DNA of 64,000 nucleotides from Paenibacillus sonchi (GTDB taxonomy: Bacteria > Bacillota > Bacilli > Paenibacillales > Paenibacillaceae), in NCBI RefSeq assembly GCF_016772475.1, contig NZ_CP068595.1:3782001-3846000 (forward strand), given 5' to 3'. Shown one piece after another: positions 34,516-47,122 of this stretch; positions within the stretch are counted from its first letter, which is position 1; each line of letters opens with the position of its first letter. The position numbers and the translations under genes were made by a program. The notes below the pieces were generated by a model. It was not told where the DNA came from, did not search any database, and saw only the letters and a list, made by a program, of their open reading frames with translations.

Positions 34516-37500
34516 CATCGATCTGTTAAATGCCGAAATTCTGGAGAGCGTCAAGGCCAACCGTCTGGACCAAAAGCTCGCGCTGAAAATTCTGCACCAA
34601 TTAAACAGCGGCCCGGCGGAAGCGGAGAACCGTACAGCCGATGATATCGCCATCATTGGCATCGCCTGCCGCTTTCCTTTTGCCGACACGCTTGAGGAGT
34701 ACTGGGACAACCTGCTTAACGGAATCAATGGCATCACGGATTTTCCGCTGAAGAGACGTAAGGATATCGATCCTTTATTGCGAAAAGTGATGGAGACGCC
34801 CGTATACGGCAAAGGAAGCTATCTGGAAGAAGTTGATTCGTTCGATGCTGAATATTTTCGCCTGTCCCCAAGGAAGCCGAGTTCATGGACCCGCATCAGC
34901 GCCTGATGCTGGAGGTTGCCGCTGAAGCGATTGAAGATGCCGGATATATGGGTGAAAAAATATACGGGACACAAACAGGAGTATTCATTGGAAGGGACCA
35001 CCACTCTTCCGGACTGTATCAGCAATTCATCGACTCTTCCAACGAGTTGGCTATGACCGGCAATCTTCCCAGTTTTATTTCAGGAAGGATTGCCTTTTTC
35101 TTTAATTTGACCGGCCCCAATCAGGTCATTGATACCGCATGCTCCTCCGGATTAGTTGCCCTGCACCAGGGCTGTGAATCACTTAGGCATAAGGAATGTA
35201 CAATGGCCATTGTCGGCGGAATCAGTCTCAACCTGCTGCCGCTTGCCAACTCTTCGTTCAAAATTGTGGAAAACAATGACGGCAAGGTGCGCCCCTTCGA
35301 TAAAAATGCTACGGGAACGACTTGGGGAGAAGGGCTGTCTGCCATCATGATCAAGCCGTTGCGCGAAGCGCTCAAAGACAAGGACCGGATCTACTCAGTG
35401 GTCAAAGGCAGCGGGGTGAACAGCGATGGAGCATCCAACTACATTACAGCTCCCAATCCGGAAGCTCAGGAGCGGCTGCTGATTGATGTATGGACTAAGG
35501 CCGGAGTACATCCGGAAACCATTTCTTACATCGAAACCCACGGGACAGGAACTGTGATTGGAGACCCTATCGAAGTGAAGGCGATGAAGCAGGCCTTTGA
35601 TCAATATACGAATAAAAAACAATTTTGCGGACTTGGGTCTGTAAAGTCCAATATCGGTCATCTCGTGGGTGCTTCGGGAATGGCCTCCCTTATCAAGGTC
35701 ATCCTGTCCATGAAGCACCGGCAGCTGGTTCCCACGATCCACTTTGAAGAGCCGAATCCATATATTCCATTCTCCCAGTCGCCATTCTATATGGTGGACA
35801 AGCCGCTTGCCTGGGAAGCTGCCCAGGGGCCGCGGCGCGCGGGCATCAGTTCTTTTGGTTTTAGCGGCATGAACTGTCATGTGCTTCTGGAGGAATGGCA
35901 GCAGGAAGATCAGCAGACGGTGCGGGCGGAACCGGAGCAACCGCGGATTTTTCCCGTATCTGCAAAGACGAAGTCCGGTTTGCTGGAGTTATTGCAAAGG
36001 TATTCTCAATTTCTGCAAACCCATCAGCACGCGGATTTTCAGAATCTCGTCTATACGGCCCAGCTTGGCCGCGAGCATTTCGCCCACCGGCTGGCCATTA
36101 TCGCCAAGGATGCCTCTGAGTTATGGCGGGCAATCGCTGCGGTCCTTCTGAACGATGTGGAACAGCTTCCTGAATCCATCGGGTATTACGGGTATTTCCC
36201 CATCAGGCAAAAGGCGAAAAATAATATGGCTCAGCAGGACCTGTCGGAGGCCAAAACGAGGGCCGCCTATGACAAAGCCCACCGGCTGGTCCGGCAAATC
36301 GCTGAAAACCCTGCACAGGCTGCCGAGGACTCTCTTGAAGAGCTGGCTCAATTATATGTCCAGGGCACGCGCGTCGACTGGAACGCACTATGGACCGGAC
36401 AAGCCGTACAGACTGTCCGGCTCCCGGTCTATCCTTTTACCAAAACAAGGCACTGGCCGGCACCTGCGCCAAATGAAGGAGCAATCCCGGGTGTTCCGGG
36501 GCCGCTTCTGGGCGAGTGTACCGTCAAAACAGCGGGAATGCGGATATACGCCGCGACGCTGTCCGGCAAAGAGCATTGGCTTCTGCAAGAGCACCGTATT
36601 CTCGGGAATGGTGTCTGGCCGGGAGTGGCCTATCTCGAAATGGCCAAGGCCGCAAGCGGGTATTTCTTTGCCGGGGAGAATGTAGTGCTGAGGCAGGTCA
36701 CCTTGCAAAATATGCTGATCTGCCCGCCGGATGAGACCAGGGTTGTTCATACGATTATTCGTGAGGAGGAAGATCATGCTGCCTTTACGATAGCCAGTAT
36801 GAAGGAAGGCGGACACACGGAGAACTGGATCATCCATGCACAAGGGGAGATCTATCCGCAGGCTGAGCCCAAGATGCCTGTAATTGCGCTGGAACCGCTG
36901 ATTCAGGAGATGAACGAAGAGAATGTTGAACTATTTACTCCGATTCTTACGGCGGGAATTCAGTATGGACCAAGCTGGAAGTGCATCCGCAGGTTTTACC
37001 AGAACGACAGTGCCGCTGTGCTCCATATCGAATCAACGGATGGGGCTTCAGCACGTGAACAATTTTCGCTTCATCCTGCACTTATGGACACGGCGCTCAG
37101 TTTCTGGCATCTGCTGAGACAAAGGGAAGAAGCGGCTGATATGCCGGCATTTCCCTTCTATTATGAATCCATCCGCATCTTTGGTGTGATGCCGGCTTCC
37201 TTTTTCAGCTATGTGCGGAAAAGGGAGATGCGCATAGATCACCGGGAGACGGCCTCCTACGATATCAGCCTGATCGATGAGGCCGGCAATGTTTTTGCGG
37301 AAGTGGAGAATTATACCTTGAAGAAAGTTGCTCCGGCGCTGATTTCAAAAGACCTTTTCTACCGGATCAATTGGGTGAAGTCTCCTCGGCCGGATGGAGG
37401 AAGCCGGATAGGGGGGACTGTACTCCTGTTCGGAAACGAGTGCAGGGCAACCCGGGAATTCATCAGGCACATGGAGGCAGGAGACGTTGAGCTGATTCAG

Positions 37501-40500
37501 GTCGTCCAAGGGGATGCGTATCGTAAAGAGAAGAACAGCCGTTATGTAGTAGGTAATGAAGTAGCGGATTATCTTCAACTGTTTGCCGATTTGCAGGGCC
37601 GGAACGTAAGCCGGATGATTCATGGTTATGCCCTTGACGAAGGCTGCAGGGCAGACAGTTTCTCCAGTTTGCAGGCGGTCCAGGAAAAGAGTGTCCAAAG
37701 CCTGTTTTTTATCATAAAAGCGTTGGTTCAGGCGAAATACAAAGAGCAGATCGAGTTGGTGCTGCTTGGCAAACATGGCTATGAGGTCACCGGGGGCGAA
37801 AAAGAGCTTGAACCCTGCTATGCGGCCTTCTTCAATCTGGGGAAGGTTGCGGATACGGAGTATCCTAACTTGAAGTGCCGCAGTATAGACCTCGATGATG
37901 AGACAGAATGGGGAGCGGTACTGGAGGAAATCTTCGGGGAGCGCACTGCGTATCAGGTGGCCTACCGCGAGAATGAGCGATTTGTCGAGGAGCTTGCCCG
38001 CTATGCAGAGGAAGAGCCGGAAGAGCCGCTTGCGCTGCAGGAAGGCGGTTTGTATGTAATCACCGGCGGAACCGGCGGGATCGGGCTGGAGCTTGCCAGG
38101 TACCTGTCCTCGAAGAGCAAGGTCAAGCTCGGACTCTTAAGCCGCAGCGGCCTGCCGCCCCGTGAGGCATGGGAGGATATCAGGCAAAGCGGAGCAGAGA
38201 CGGGAACAGGCCGGAAAATTGAGATTCTGGAAGAAATCGAACGCTCAGGCAGCCAGGTCATGGTATGTCCGTGCGACATCAGTGATGGGCAGCAGCTTGA
38301 ACACTGCCTGATGCAGCTAAGAGAAGCGTATGGACCGGTCAAAGGGATCATCCATGCGGCAGGAATCGCCGGCAGCGGTTATCTGTTCACCAAAGACTGG
38401 TCTGATTTTACCCGGGTGACAGCACCCAAGATCGAGGGCACTTATCTGCTGTACAGCTTGCTGCAGGAGCAGCCGGACTTTTTTGTTCTGTTCTCCTCAA
38501 TAGCCACCCTGGAAGGCAGTCCCGGCCAAAGTGATTACGCAGCGGGGAACGGCTACCTTGACGGGTTTGCCCATTTTTTACGCAGAAAAGGTGTCCGCGG
38601 GCTTACCCTTAACTGGACTGCCTGGGAAGAGACGGGCATGGCGCTGGATAACGGCGCACTGGGGAGCGGAATATACCGGCCGTTGAAGACCAATGCAGCG
38701 GTTCGTGCGTTCAGCCGGGCCCTCCAGTTGGAGGAACCCCGCGTGATCATTGCGGACATACGTTTGGATCAGTTGGATGAAACTGTTACCGGTAAACTTC
38801 CACTGCAGCTATCACCTGATCTGAGGAGAACCGGCAATCGGGTTGCACCCCCCGTCCCGTTGCAGCGGCGGCTGATACCATTGCAATTATCGGCAAAAGC
38901 GGGGCCGCGATAAGTGAAATGGAACAAGCAGTAGCGCAATTGTGGGCGAAGACATTCGGGCTGAAGGAAATGGATATATCGAAAAATTTCTATGAGCTGG
39001 GCGGAGATTCCATCATGGCTACGCAGATGGCTAACCTCCTCAATACACAGCTGCACCAAAAGCTGAGTATTGCCGAAATTTTTGAATATCCAACGGTATC
39101 CGAGCTTGCGGCTTATCTTGAGCAATCCCTTCCTTCCCGGAATGAGGCACCTGCAAAGACGGCAGGCTCAGAGGCTCCAAACGCCGGTTATGATCTTTCC
39201 AAGGCACAGTACCGGATTTGGTTTTTGCAAAACTATGATCCCCAGACTACGGCTTATCATTTACCGGTTGTCAAGCAGATCCGCGAGGCGGTTGATCTGG
39301 CGGTCCTGCAGCAGGGGCTCGACCTCCTGACCCGGCGCCACTCTTCGCTGCGGACCGTAATCAAAAATATGAACGGGGTTCCGAAGCAGTTCGTTGTGCC
39401 GGACAAAAGCCATGTGATCCATTTTACGGATTATGCACAGGAACCGCATAAGAAGCTGCTCTCGTCAAAACGGCTGGAGGAACTGAATACAACCGCTTTT
39501 GAGCTGGAGCAAAATTTGTTCCGGGCGGAGCTGCACCGGTATGAGGAAAGCGATTATCTCTTATATATCAATATGCATCATATCATTTCGGATGGATGGA
39601 GCATGGGGGTGTTTTTCCGCGAATGGATGGAGCTGTATGACCAAATCCGGTCCAAGCGCCCCATTCAATTAGCGCCGATTGCTTTGCAGCCTGTGGATTG
39701 GGTAGAGCAGGAGAAGCTCTGGATCGGGTCAGGGGATTACCTGAACATGGAAAAATACTGGATGAAAGAGCTGGCCCAGCCGCTTCCGGTTCTGGAACTG
39801 CCAACCGATTATGACCGCCCGCATTCCATCGCCTATGACGGAAGCTATATTAAATTCACGGTTTCAGAAGAGGTTACCGGGCAGCTGCGCTTGCTGGCAA
39901 GAAACCGCTCATCGACCCTGTACATGACTGTTCTGGCCATCTATTTTCTTTTTTGAAGAAACTCAGCCAGGAAGAGGACATTATCATCGGGTTCCCGGTT
40001 TCAGGAAGAGAGCAGCAGGAATGGGAGAATATCATCGGATTATTTATGAATATGGTATGCATTCGTGTGGATTTCCGGGAGCTTAGCAGCTTTGGCGGGG
40101 TATTGGAGGAGGTCAAACGGAAATGCCTAAAAGCCTATGCCAACGGCAGATATCCGTTCAATACGCTGGTAGAGAAGCTGAATCCGGAAAGAGACCCGAG
40201 CAGAACCCCTGTGTTTTCTACCATTTTTCAGCTATACGATAATGTTCCCCAGGACAATGACAGAATGAGCCTCTACGATTTGAGCTGTATCTGCAAAATG
40301 GATGGCGGACAAATCGAAGTCAGGCTGGAGTACAAGACCTCACTTTTCACAGAAGAGACAATACAAAACTATGCCTGCTATTTAACGCATCTGATTAACC
40401 AGGTCATCGCGGACCCTGAGGGACAGCTTAGCCGTTATGAATTGTTGGATGCCCGTCACAAAGCGGAGATTATGAACGAATTCAATCCCCTACCGGTTCC

Positions 40501-42475
40501 CATGAATCCGCCGGATCAGGTCTGTCGTTTATTTGAAGCGCAAGTGGAGCAGAACCCTGACCAAACGGCTGTGGTCTTTGAGGGAGAACAGGTTAGCTAC
40601 AGGGAACTGGATGAGCTGTCCAATCAACTGGCAGCCTTTCTGGTGCAGCTTGAGCAGGAACCGGCCGATCCGGTTGGCGTCTATCTGGGACGCGGCATCC
40701 ATATGATTGCTGTGCTTCTTGGCATTCTCAAGTCTGGCCGTCCATACGTCCCGCTTGATCCGGATTTCCCGCCTGAGCGGATCGCGTATATGATCAGACA
40801 CAGCGGGCTTAGAACCGTTGTCTCGGACGGTGCGTCTATTCCCAAGCTGCTGGAATTAGCCGGTGATGTTCTGAAGGCGGTCATCGATGTTGCAGGCGAT
40901 TCCACCCCGGCGGGAACAGCGGATCATCTATCCTGCTATCAGTACTCTGATATCCGCAAGCAGCCTGTGGCCCGTATCCGGCCCAAAGCCGTTTCTGAAC
41001 TGATGTACATCATCTATACTTCAGGTTCCACGGGAACCCCTAAGGGAGTCATGGTCAGTCAGCCCAATGTGATCAACTATCTTTTGTGGAGCCGGCAGCA
41101 GTTCCAATTGGGACCGCAGCACCACATGATGCTGGTCACCTCGATCAGCTTTGATATTTCAGTCTTTGAAATCTTTGGTTGTCTGTCCAGCGGGGCAACC
41201 CTGCATGTTGTATCTTCAGACAGGCTCAGAGACCCTGCACTATTGTTAGCTTATATTAATCAACATAAGATTAATTTCTGGCACTCGGTACCTGCATTGA
41301 TGAATCAATTTCTGTTCGGACTCTCTTCGCAGGATGAGAAGGAGATAGCGTGTTTGCAGCATTTTGATACCGTTGCAGTTGGCGGCGAAGCCTGGAGCCC
41401 TAAGCTGGCAGGAGATATCCGGAGAAGCTTTCCCCATGCCAAACTATACAATTTGTACGGTCCTACGGAAGCAACGATCTGGGCGACATGTTATGAAGCC
41501 GCAAGCGATTTGACAGGCAAAACGATAGTGCCGCTCGGCCAACCGATTTCCAACAACCGGATTTTCATACTGGATAAGGACGGGAACTTGTGCGGGCCAG
41601 GGATTCCGGGTGAAATCTGCATCAGCGGAGCCGGTGTCACGCCGGGCTATTTCAGAGACGGGGAGACAACAGCCGGTGTGTACCGTACCCATCCATTTAC
41701 GGATCAGATCGTATACCACACTGGAGATATAGGTAAATACGGCATGGGTGGCCAGCTCGAATATATTGCCCGGAAAGATGGAATGGTCAAGGTAAGGGGT
41801 TACCGGATTGAAGCAGGCGAAATTGAACATACCCTCTACAGACTGGAAGGGCTGAAGACGGCTGCTGTTGTTGCGGTAAACGAAGGAGAGTCGAACAAAC
41901 TGATCTGCTACTATACATCGGCACGCGACATCCCGGTCCGGGAGATTCAAGCTTGCTTACAACAACCCTTGCCTTTGTATATGATCCCTTCCCGGTTTAT
42001 CCGTTTGGAAGCCCTGCCCGCTACATCCAATGGTAAAATCGACAGAAAAGCGCTGCAGGCGCTGCCTCTTCTGATGGAACCCGCTGAAGCTGAAAAAGCG
42101 GAGATGCAATTGCCGGAGAATGAGGCGGAGGAATTTTTGCTGCAGGTGTGGCGCGAATTGCTGGGAATAGACAACATCGGGACGGAACAAAATTTCTTCG
42201 ATATCGGCGGAAATTCGCATCTGATCGTCCAGCTTCAAGCCAGAATCGAACAGAAATACATGAAGCGGGTCAAGGTCATTGATCTGTTCCGGTGCAAAAC
42301 GGTCCGCGCCATGGCAGATTACATCCAGGGGAATGCTCAGGAACCCGGACAGGCTGACGCCAAAACCAAAACCGGAAAAACACAGGATGACATCAGCGAT
42401 ATCATGCAGCTTCTGGATGAATACAGCGAAGGCGAAACCTCCGTCGAGGAAATCCTAAAGAAACTGGGAGAGTGA
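34508..42475 (+). CDS. PKS-F: KS-DH-KR-ACP-C-A-PCP (trans-AT hybrid)
   Basis: About 2656 residues after restoring a C at 34866-34869, a C at 38848-38853 and a T at 39949-39954. The ATG at 34508 has GGAGG 10 bases upstream and overlaps the PKS-E stop; TTG at 34505 is less likely. Docking helices (1-35) are followed by KS with TACSSGL, THGTGT and NIGHL, then DH with a complete motif (HRILGNGVWP) and HPALMD, KR with GGTGGIG, FSSIA and DYAAGN, and ACP with GGDSI. C (nt ~39180-40450) has a normal HHIISDG. A (nt ~40520-42050) has YTSGSTG, NLYGPTE and YHTGD; I read its code as D-I-F-H-A-G-L-I-W-K, which matches no amino acid I know well. PCP has GGNSH. The C-terminal helices look like a docking tail. 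Confidence 0.9.
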
Positions 42476-42479
42476 GGTC

Positions 42480-45400
42480 GTGGAAAAAAAGGACGAGATC
42501 TATTCCTATATCTTACAAGAAGTCGGGTCCGGGCATCTGGATAAAAGCATTGCCGCGCACCTGATTCAATACCTCCGGCAGGATCAGGGAAAAGAGGCGG
42601 ATACAGACATTGCAGTCATCGGGGTGGCTTCCCGCTTCAGCAATACCGGCAGCACATCAGAAGTAGAACAGCTCCTTACCCTGGGTGTGGATTCCATTCA
42701 GGAACTCCCTGCCGGCAGGAAGGAACAGGCCGACCTGTTTCTCCCCCTGTTTCAGGTAGAGAAGGATCGCGCACAGTATGACAAGGCCGGATATCTATCC
42801 GAGATCGATCCCTTTGATTTTGCATTTTTTAATATTTCCCCCAGAGAAGCAAGCCTCATGGACCCGAATCAACGCCTGTTTTTACAGCTGGCCTGGGAGG
42901 CCATTGAGGAAGCCGGTTATGGGGGAACCCAATTAACAGGCAGCAAAACAGGCGTCTTTATCGGCTACAGCTCGGATTTCGGCGAGGAATATAAGAAAGG
43001 CATTCAGATGCTCGTACCGGAAGCCATGGGCGTAGCCATTCCCGGGAATATCAAATCAGTCATTGCCAGCCGGATTTCCCACCACCTGGATTTGAAGGGA
43101 CCGGCGGTTGTATTTGACACAGCTTGCTCGTCGTCGCTTGTCGCCGTTCACTTTGCGTGCAGACAGCTCATCGAAGGCTCCTGCGATCTGGCATTGGCGG
43201 GAGGGATCAAGCTGCAGCTGTTCCCGTTAAAGAGCCATGTCCATTTGAAAATCGGCATTGAGTCATCCGATGAGAAAACTAAAACCTTCGATGACAGCTC
43301 CAATGGAACCGGAAAAGGCGAAGGAGCCGGAGCCGTTCTGTTGAAGCCTTTGAAAAAAGCTTTGCAGGACAGGGATCATATCCATGCCGTTATCAAAGGC
43401 AGCGCGATCAATCAGGACGGCAATTCCATTGGCATCACGGCCCCCAATTCCCAAGCGCAGGAAGAAGTGCTCTGCCAGGCGTGGGAAGAGGCCGGGATCA
43501 ATCCGGAAGACCTCTCCTATATCGAAGCACATGGCACAGGAACCAGACTTGGTGATCCCATCGAAATCGAAGGAATCGACCGGGCCTTTTCCCGTTATAC
43601 GCAGAAAAAGCAGTTTTGCGCCATTGGATCGATGAAAACGAATATTGGCCATCTTGATCATGCAGCGGGGATTGCCGGGCTTGTCAAGGTGATCTATTCC
43701 CTTAAGAGCAAAAAGCTGTTTCCTTCACTTCATTTCATGAAACCCAATCAGACGATCAATTTCAGCACCTCTGCCGTGTATGTAAATGACCGGCTTCAGG
43801 AATGGACAACCCCGGGAGTGCCGCGGCTTGCGGGTATCAGCTCGTTTGGACTAAGCGGAACCAACTGTCATATGGTATTGGAGGAAGCGCCGCCGCCCCC
43901 GCAGAAGCAACATCATGGGGAGACGCTGTACCTGCTCCCGCTGTCCGCCAAGGAAGAAAATGTGCTGCGGGAACTGGCTGCAGCGTATATCCGGTTGTTA
44001 GATGGAAGCAGCCAGATCGATCTGGAAGATCTCTGTTATACCGCCAGTACGGGGCGCAGGCATTACAACCACCGGTTGGCAATTGTCTTCACGGGGTATC
44101 AAGATCTGCTTAACCAACTGGAGCGGCTGACAGAACGGGAGAAGCAGGCACTGACACCGGCGCTTCAGTCAGCCCAGCAGTTGAAGGGAATGGAGCACTC
44201 AGAGAAAGAGAACTCCTATCTTGCTATAGCGGAACTGTATGTCTCCGGGGGGACAATCGATTGGGAGGATATGTACAAGGGTAAGGCCTGTAATCGTTTG
44301 AGCCTGCCGGTCTATCCTTTTCAGAAAACGCGCTGCTGGCTCAAACCGGAAGCACAGGCTGAACCCAAGCGCTCCGCTTCGGGGGGAATGTCCATCCTTT
44401 GCTTGCACATGTTGCCGGGGAAACACCGGAGCAAGTCACTTATGCAGTCCGCATGTCGGCCAAGGAGGCTTGGGTGCTGAATGAGCATAAGGTGGGGAGC
44501 GAGTATGTGCTGCCCGGTACGGCGTACGTCGAGCTGCTGCTGGAGATCGGGAGGCAGCAGGGCGGGCGGTCCGTCATCAAAGATCTTGCCTTTTTGCAGC
44601 CGTTCTCTGTGCAGGAAGGGGAGACTCGCGAGCTGCAGATCACCTTGAAAAAAGGGAACGGTGATAACGGGTTTATTATCACCAGCAAGGATTACGCGGA
44701 CGGCACCTGGCGTAGACACGCGGAGGGGAAATTATGCCTTCCTTCGCAGGCTCGCAAGCCGTACGACCTTTCTGCTCTACTGGAAGCCTTCCACACGTAT
44801 CCGAAGATAACGGGCGTCGAATCCAGCGGAGACTTTATTACCACCGGAGCAAGATGGAACAATATCAAGGAGCTGAGGGCGGGGGCAGAGGAATGTCTGG
44901 TGGCCGTCGGGCTTGGCGAAGCGTTCCGGGAAGAGGCTGCTCATTACCATTACCATCCGGCGCTGCTTGACAATGCGATCAATATCGCCATCCGCAGCAT
45001 CGATGACCAGCTGTATCTGCCTTTTTATTATCAGGAAATCCGGGTCTATGGCCGGATTCCCGCCGACATCTACAGCGTGGTGAGAAGGCAGGACCGGGGA
45101 CAGGGCAATCAGACGGCAACCTTTGATATTGACATCCTGAATCCGGCGGGTGAGGTGCTTGCCGAGATTGAAGGCTATACGATCAAGCAAGTGCAGGTCC
45201 ATGGACCGGCAGGGATGTATTACGAAAAGGACTGGATGGTGCAAGAGAGTCCCCCTTCACCCGATGTGGACAGCGAGACCTCCCGGGAGACGGTCGCAGT
45301 CTTCACAGGAGAGGGGGAGATTGCGGACCGGCTCCTGGAGCAGATTCGTGCACAGTATGGACAGGTGATGGAGATTTCCGGCAGGAAGCTTCAAAGCCGG

Positions 45401-47122
45401 GAAGATTATCAGCTATTGTGGGATCGGCTGAAAGCCGGGAATGTGGGAACCATTATTCATCTGATGAGCCTCACCGGACGGGAGATTGCAACAGAGGCGG
45501 AGCTGCACGAGGCTGGAGAGCGGGGATTTTACAGTCTGTATTCCCTGCTGGACAGCCTGTTTGTGCAGCCTTCTTCCAGGGACCTGAAGCTTGTTCTCGT
45601 CTGCGACGAGGCGAATCAGGTCACGGGGGAGGAAGCGGTCCTGCATCCGCATCACGGATGTTTGCTTGGACTGGGCAAGGTGGCGCGGGAAGAATTTCCC
45701 CAGGTGCACATCCGCCTGGTGGATGTCGACGGACGCACTCCTCCGGGCAGGATTGTGAACGAATTCAGCCTCCGGGAAGCTCCTTACCAGGTGGCGTACC
45801 GGAACGGGCAGCGTTATGTGGAGCGGCTGCGGGAGGCATCGCTTGCGCCGGATGAAGAACATCCCGGCATCCGAGAAGGAGGGGTGTATGTCATCACCGG
45901 CGGGACCGGGGGCCTGGGGCTGGAAATCGGGAAGCAGATGAGCCGGATGAGCCGGGTCAAGCTTCACCTCATTGGCCGCCGGGAGCTGCCTGCGCGGGAG
46001 AATTGGGCGGAGATCGTTGCGGCAGGAGCCGAGGCGCAGCGGATCCGGCAAATCACAGCGGTTCAAGAGATGGAACGAAACGGGGCCGAGGTGCAGATCC
46101 ATGCCGCAGATGTCGCCGGGGAAGGGCAGATGCGGAGCCTGCTGGAGCGGATACGCAGCGGATCGGGCGGCATCCGTGGCGTTATTCACGCAGCGGGAGT
46201 GGCCGGAGAAGGGCTGCTGGTCCGGAAGAGCGCCGGGCAAATCCGGGAGGTCCTGTCAGCCAAGGTCACCGGAACGTGGGTGCTGGATCAGCTAACGAAG
46301 GAAGATGAGCTGGATTTCTTCATGATGTTCTCCAGTATGAACACGGTCACGGGGGGCATGGGGCAGAGCGATTATGTCGCAGCGAACAGCTATCTGGACC
46401 TGTACGCCGACTGGATGAGGAAGCAGGGAAGGAAAGGGATCACGGTCAACTGGCCGCTGTGGCAGGAAGTGGGGATGGCCCAGGCGTATGAGGTCGATAA
46501 CCGCCAAAGCGTATTTGAGAGCCTCACGCCCCGGCAGGGTGCGGCCATTTATGCCGAACTGCTGCAATGTGGCCGGAGCAGGATCATCGTGGGCCAACTG
46601 AAACGCCAGCTTGCCCGGGATACTGTCGGGCAGAGCCTGATGAACGATTACGTGCTGTCGGATACGTTGGCAAGTGCCTTCCGCACCCGTATAGAGCATC
46701 GACAGGAGGAAACGGAGCGGCAGGTTTCAGACCCTCTCCCTGTACGCATTCTTGACAAGGATGAAGCGGAGCTGTCCGCCACCGAAAGGGAAGTCGCCAT
46801 GATCTGGGGACAGGTGCTTGGTGTCGATGAAATTGGCTTATCTGCCAAATTCAACAATATGGGCGGCAACTCCATCCTCGCCGTCGATTTATTCAGACGG
46901 CTGGAAGCCAAATACGGCAAGATCGTAAATATCTCGGATGTGTTCACTTATGCAACCATTGCGGAAATGGCGGATTACCTGGATACAAGGCAGCAACAGC
47001 AGAATGGGACATCTGCGGCAGAACCCTCGACACTGGCATTATTGCAGCGGTTAGCGAACCAGGAGATTTCGATGAACGAAGCCCTTGAAACGTACAAAAC
47101 GAAATCAGGAGGCGTGTCATGA
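42480..47122 (+). CDS. PKS-G: KS-DH-KR-ACP (trans-AT)
   Basis: About 1547 residues after restoring a G at 44391-44396. The start is GTG at 42480, 4 bases after the PKS-F stop, with GGGAGAGTGAGG just upstream. Docking helices fill residues 1-35. KS has TACSSSL, AHGTGT and NIGHL. There is no AT. DH (nt ~44390-45200) has HKVGSEYVLP, where the motif Gly is shifted by one, and HPALLD. KR (nt ~45880-46480) has GGTGGLG, FSSMN and DYVAAN. ACP has GGNSI. From the DH to just after the KR the DNA is almost the same as in PKS-H, while the KS and ACP differ, so this gene is a mosaic. The tail is a helical docking element. Confidence 0.92.
44480..46665 (+). repeat. DH-KR cassette, copy 1 of a long direct repeat
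   Basis: This stretch of PKS-G matches 49204-51386 of PKS-H at an offset of about 4.72 kb. By eye about nine of ten bases agree, with long identical runs such as the region coding for AGAEECLVAVGLGEAF. Flanking KS and ACP sequences are much less alike. Confidence 0.85.

Noticed and set aside
46340..46360. Another homopolymer error at a six-G run in PKS-G
   Set aside because: The frame is open through it and the TGGMG motif is as expected, so this run is correct.
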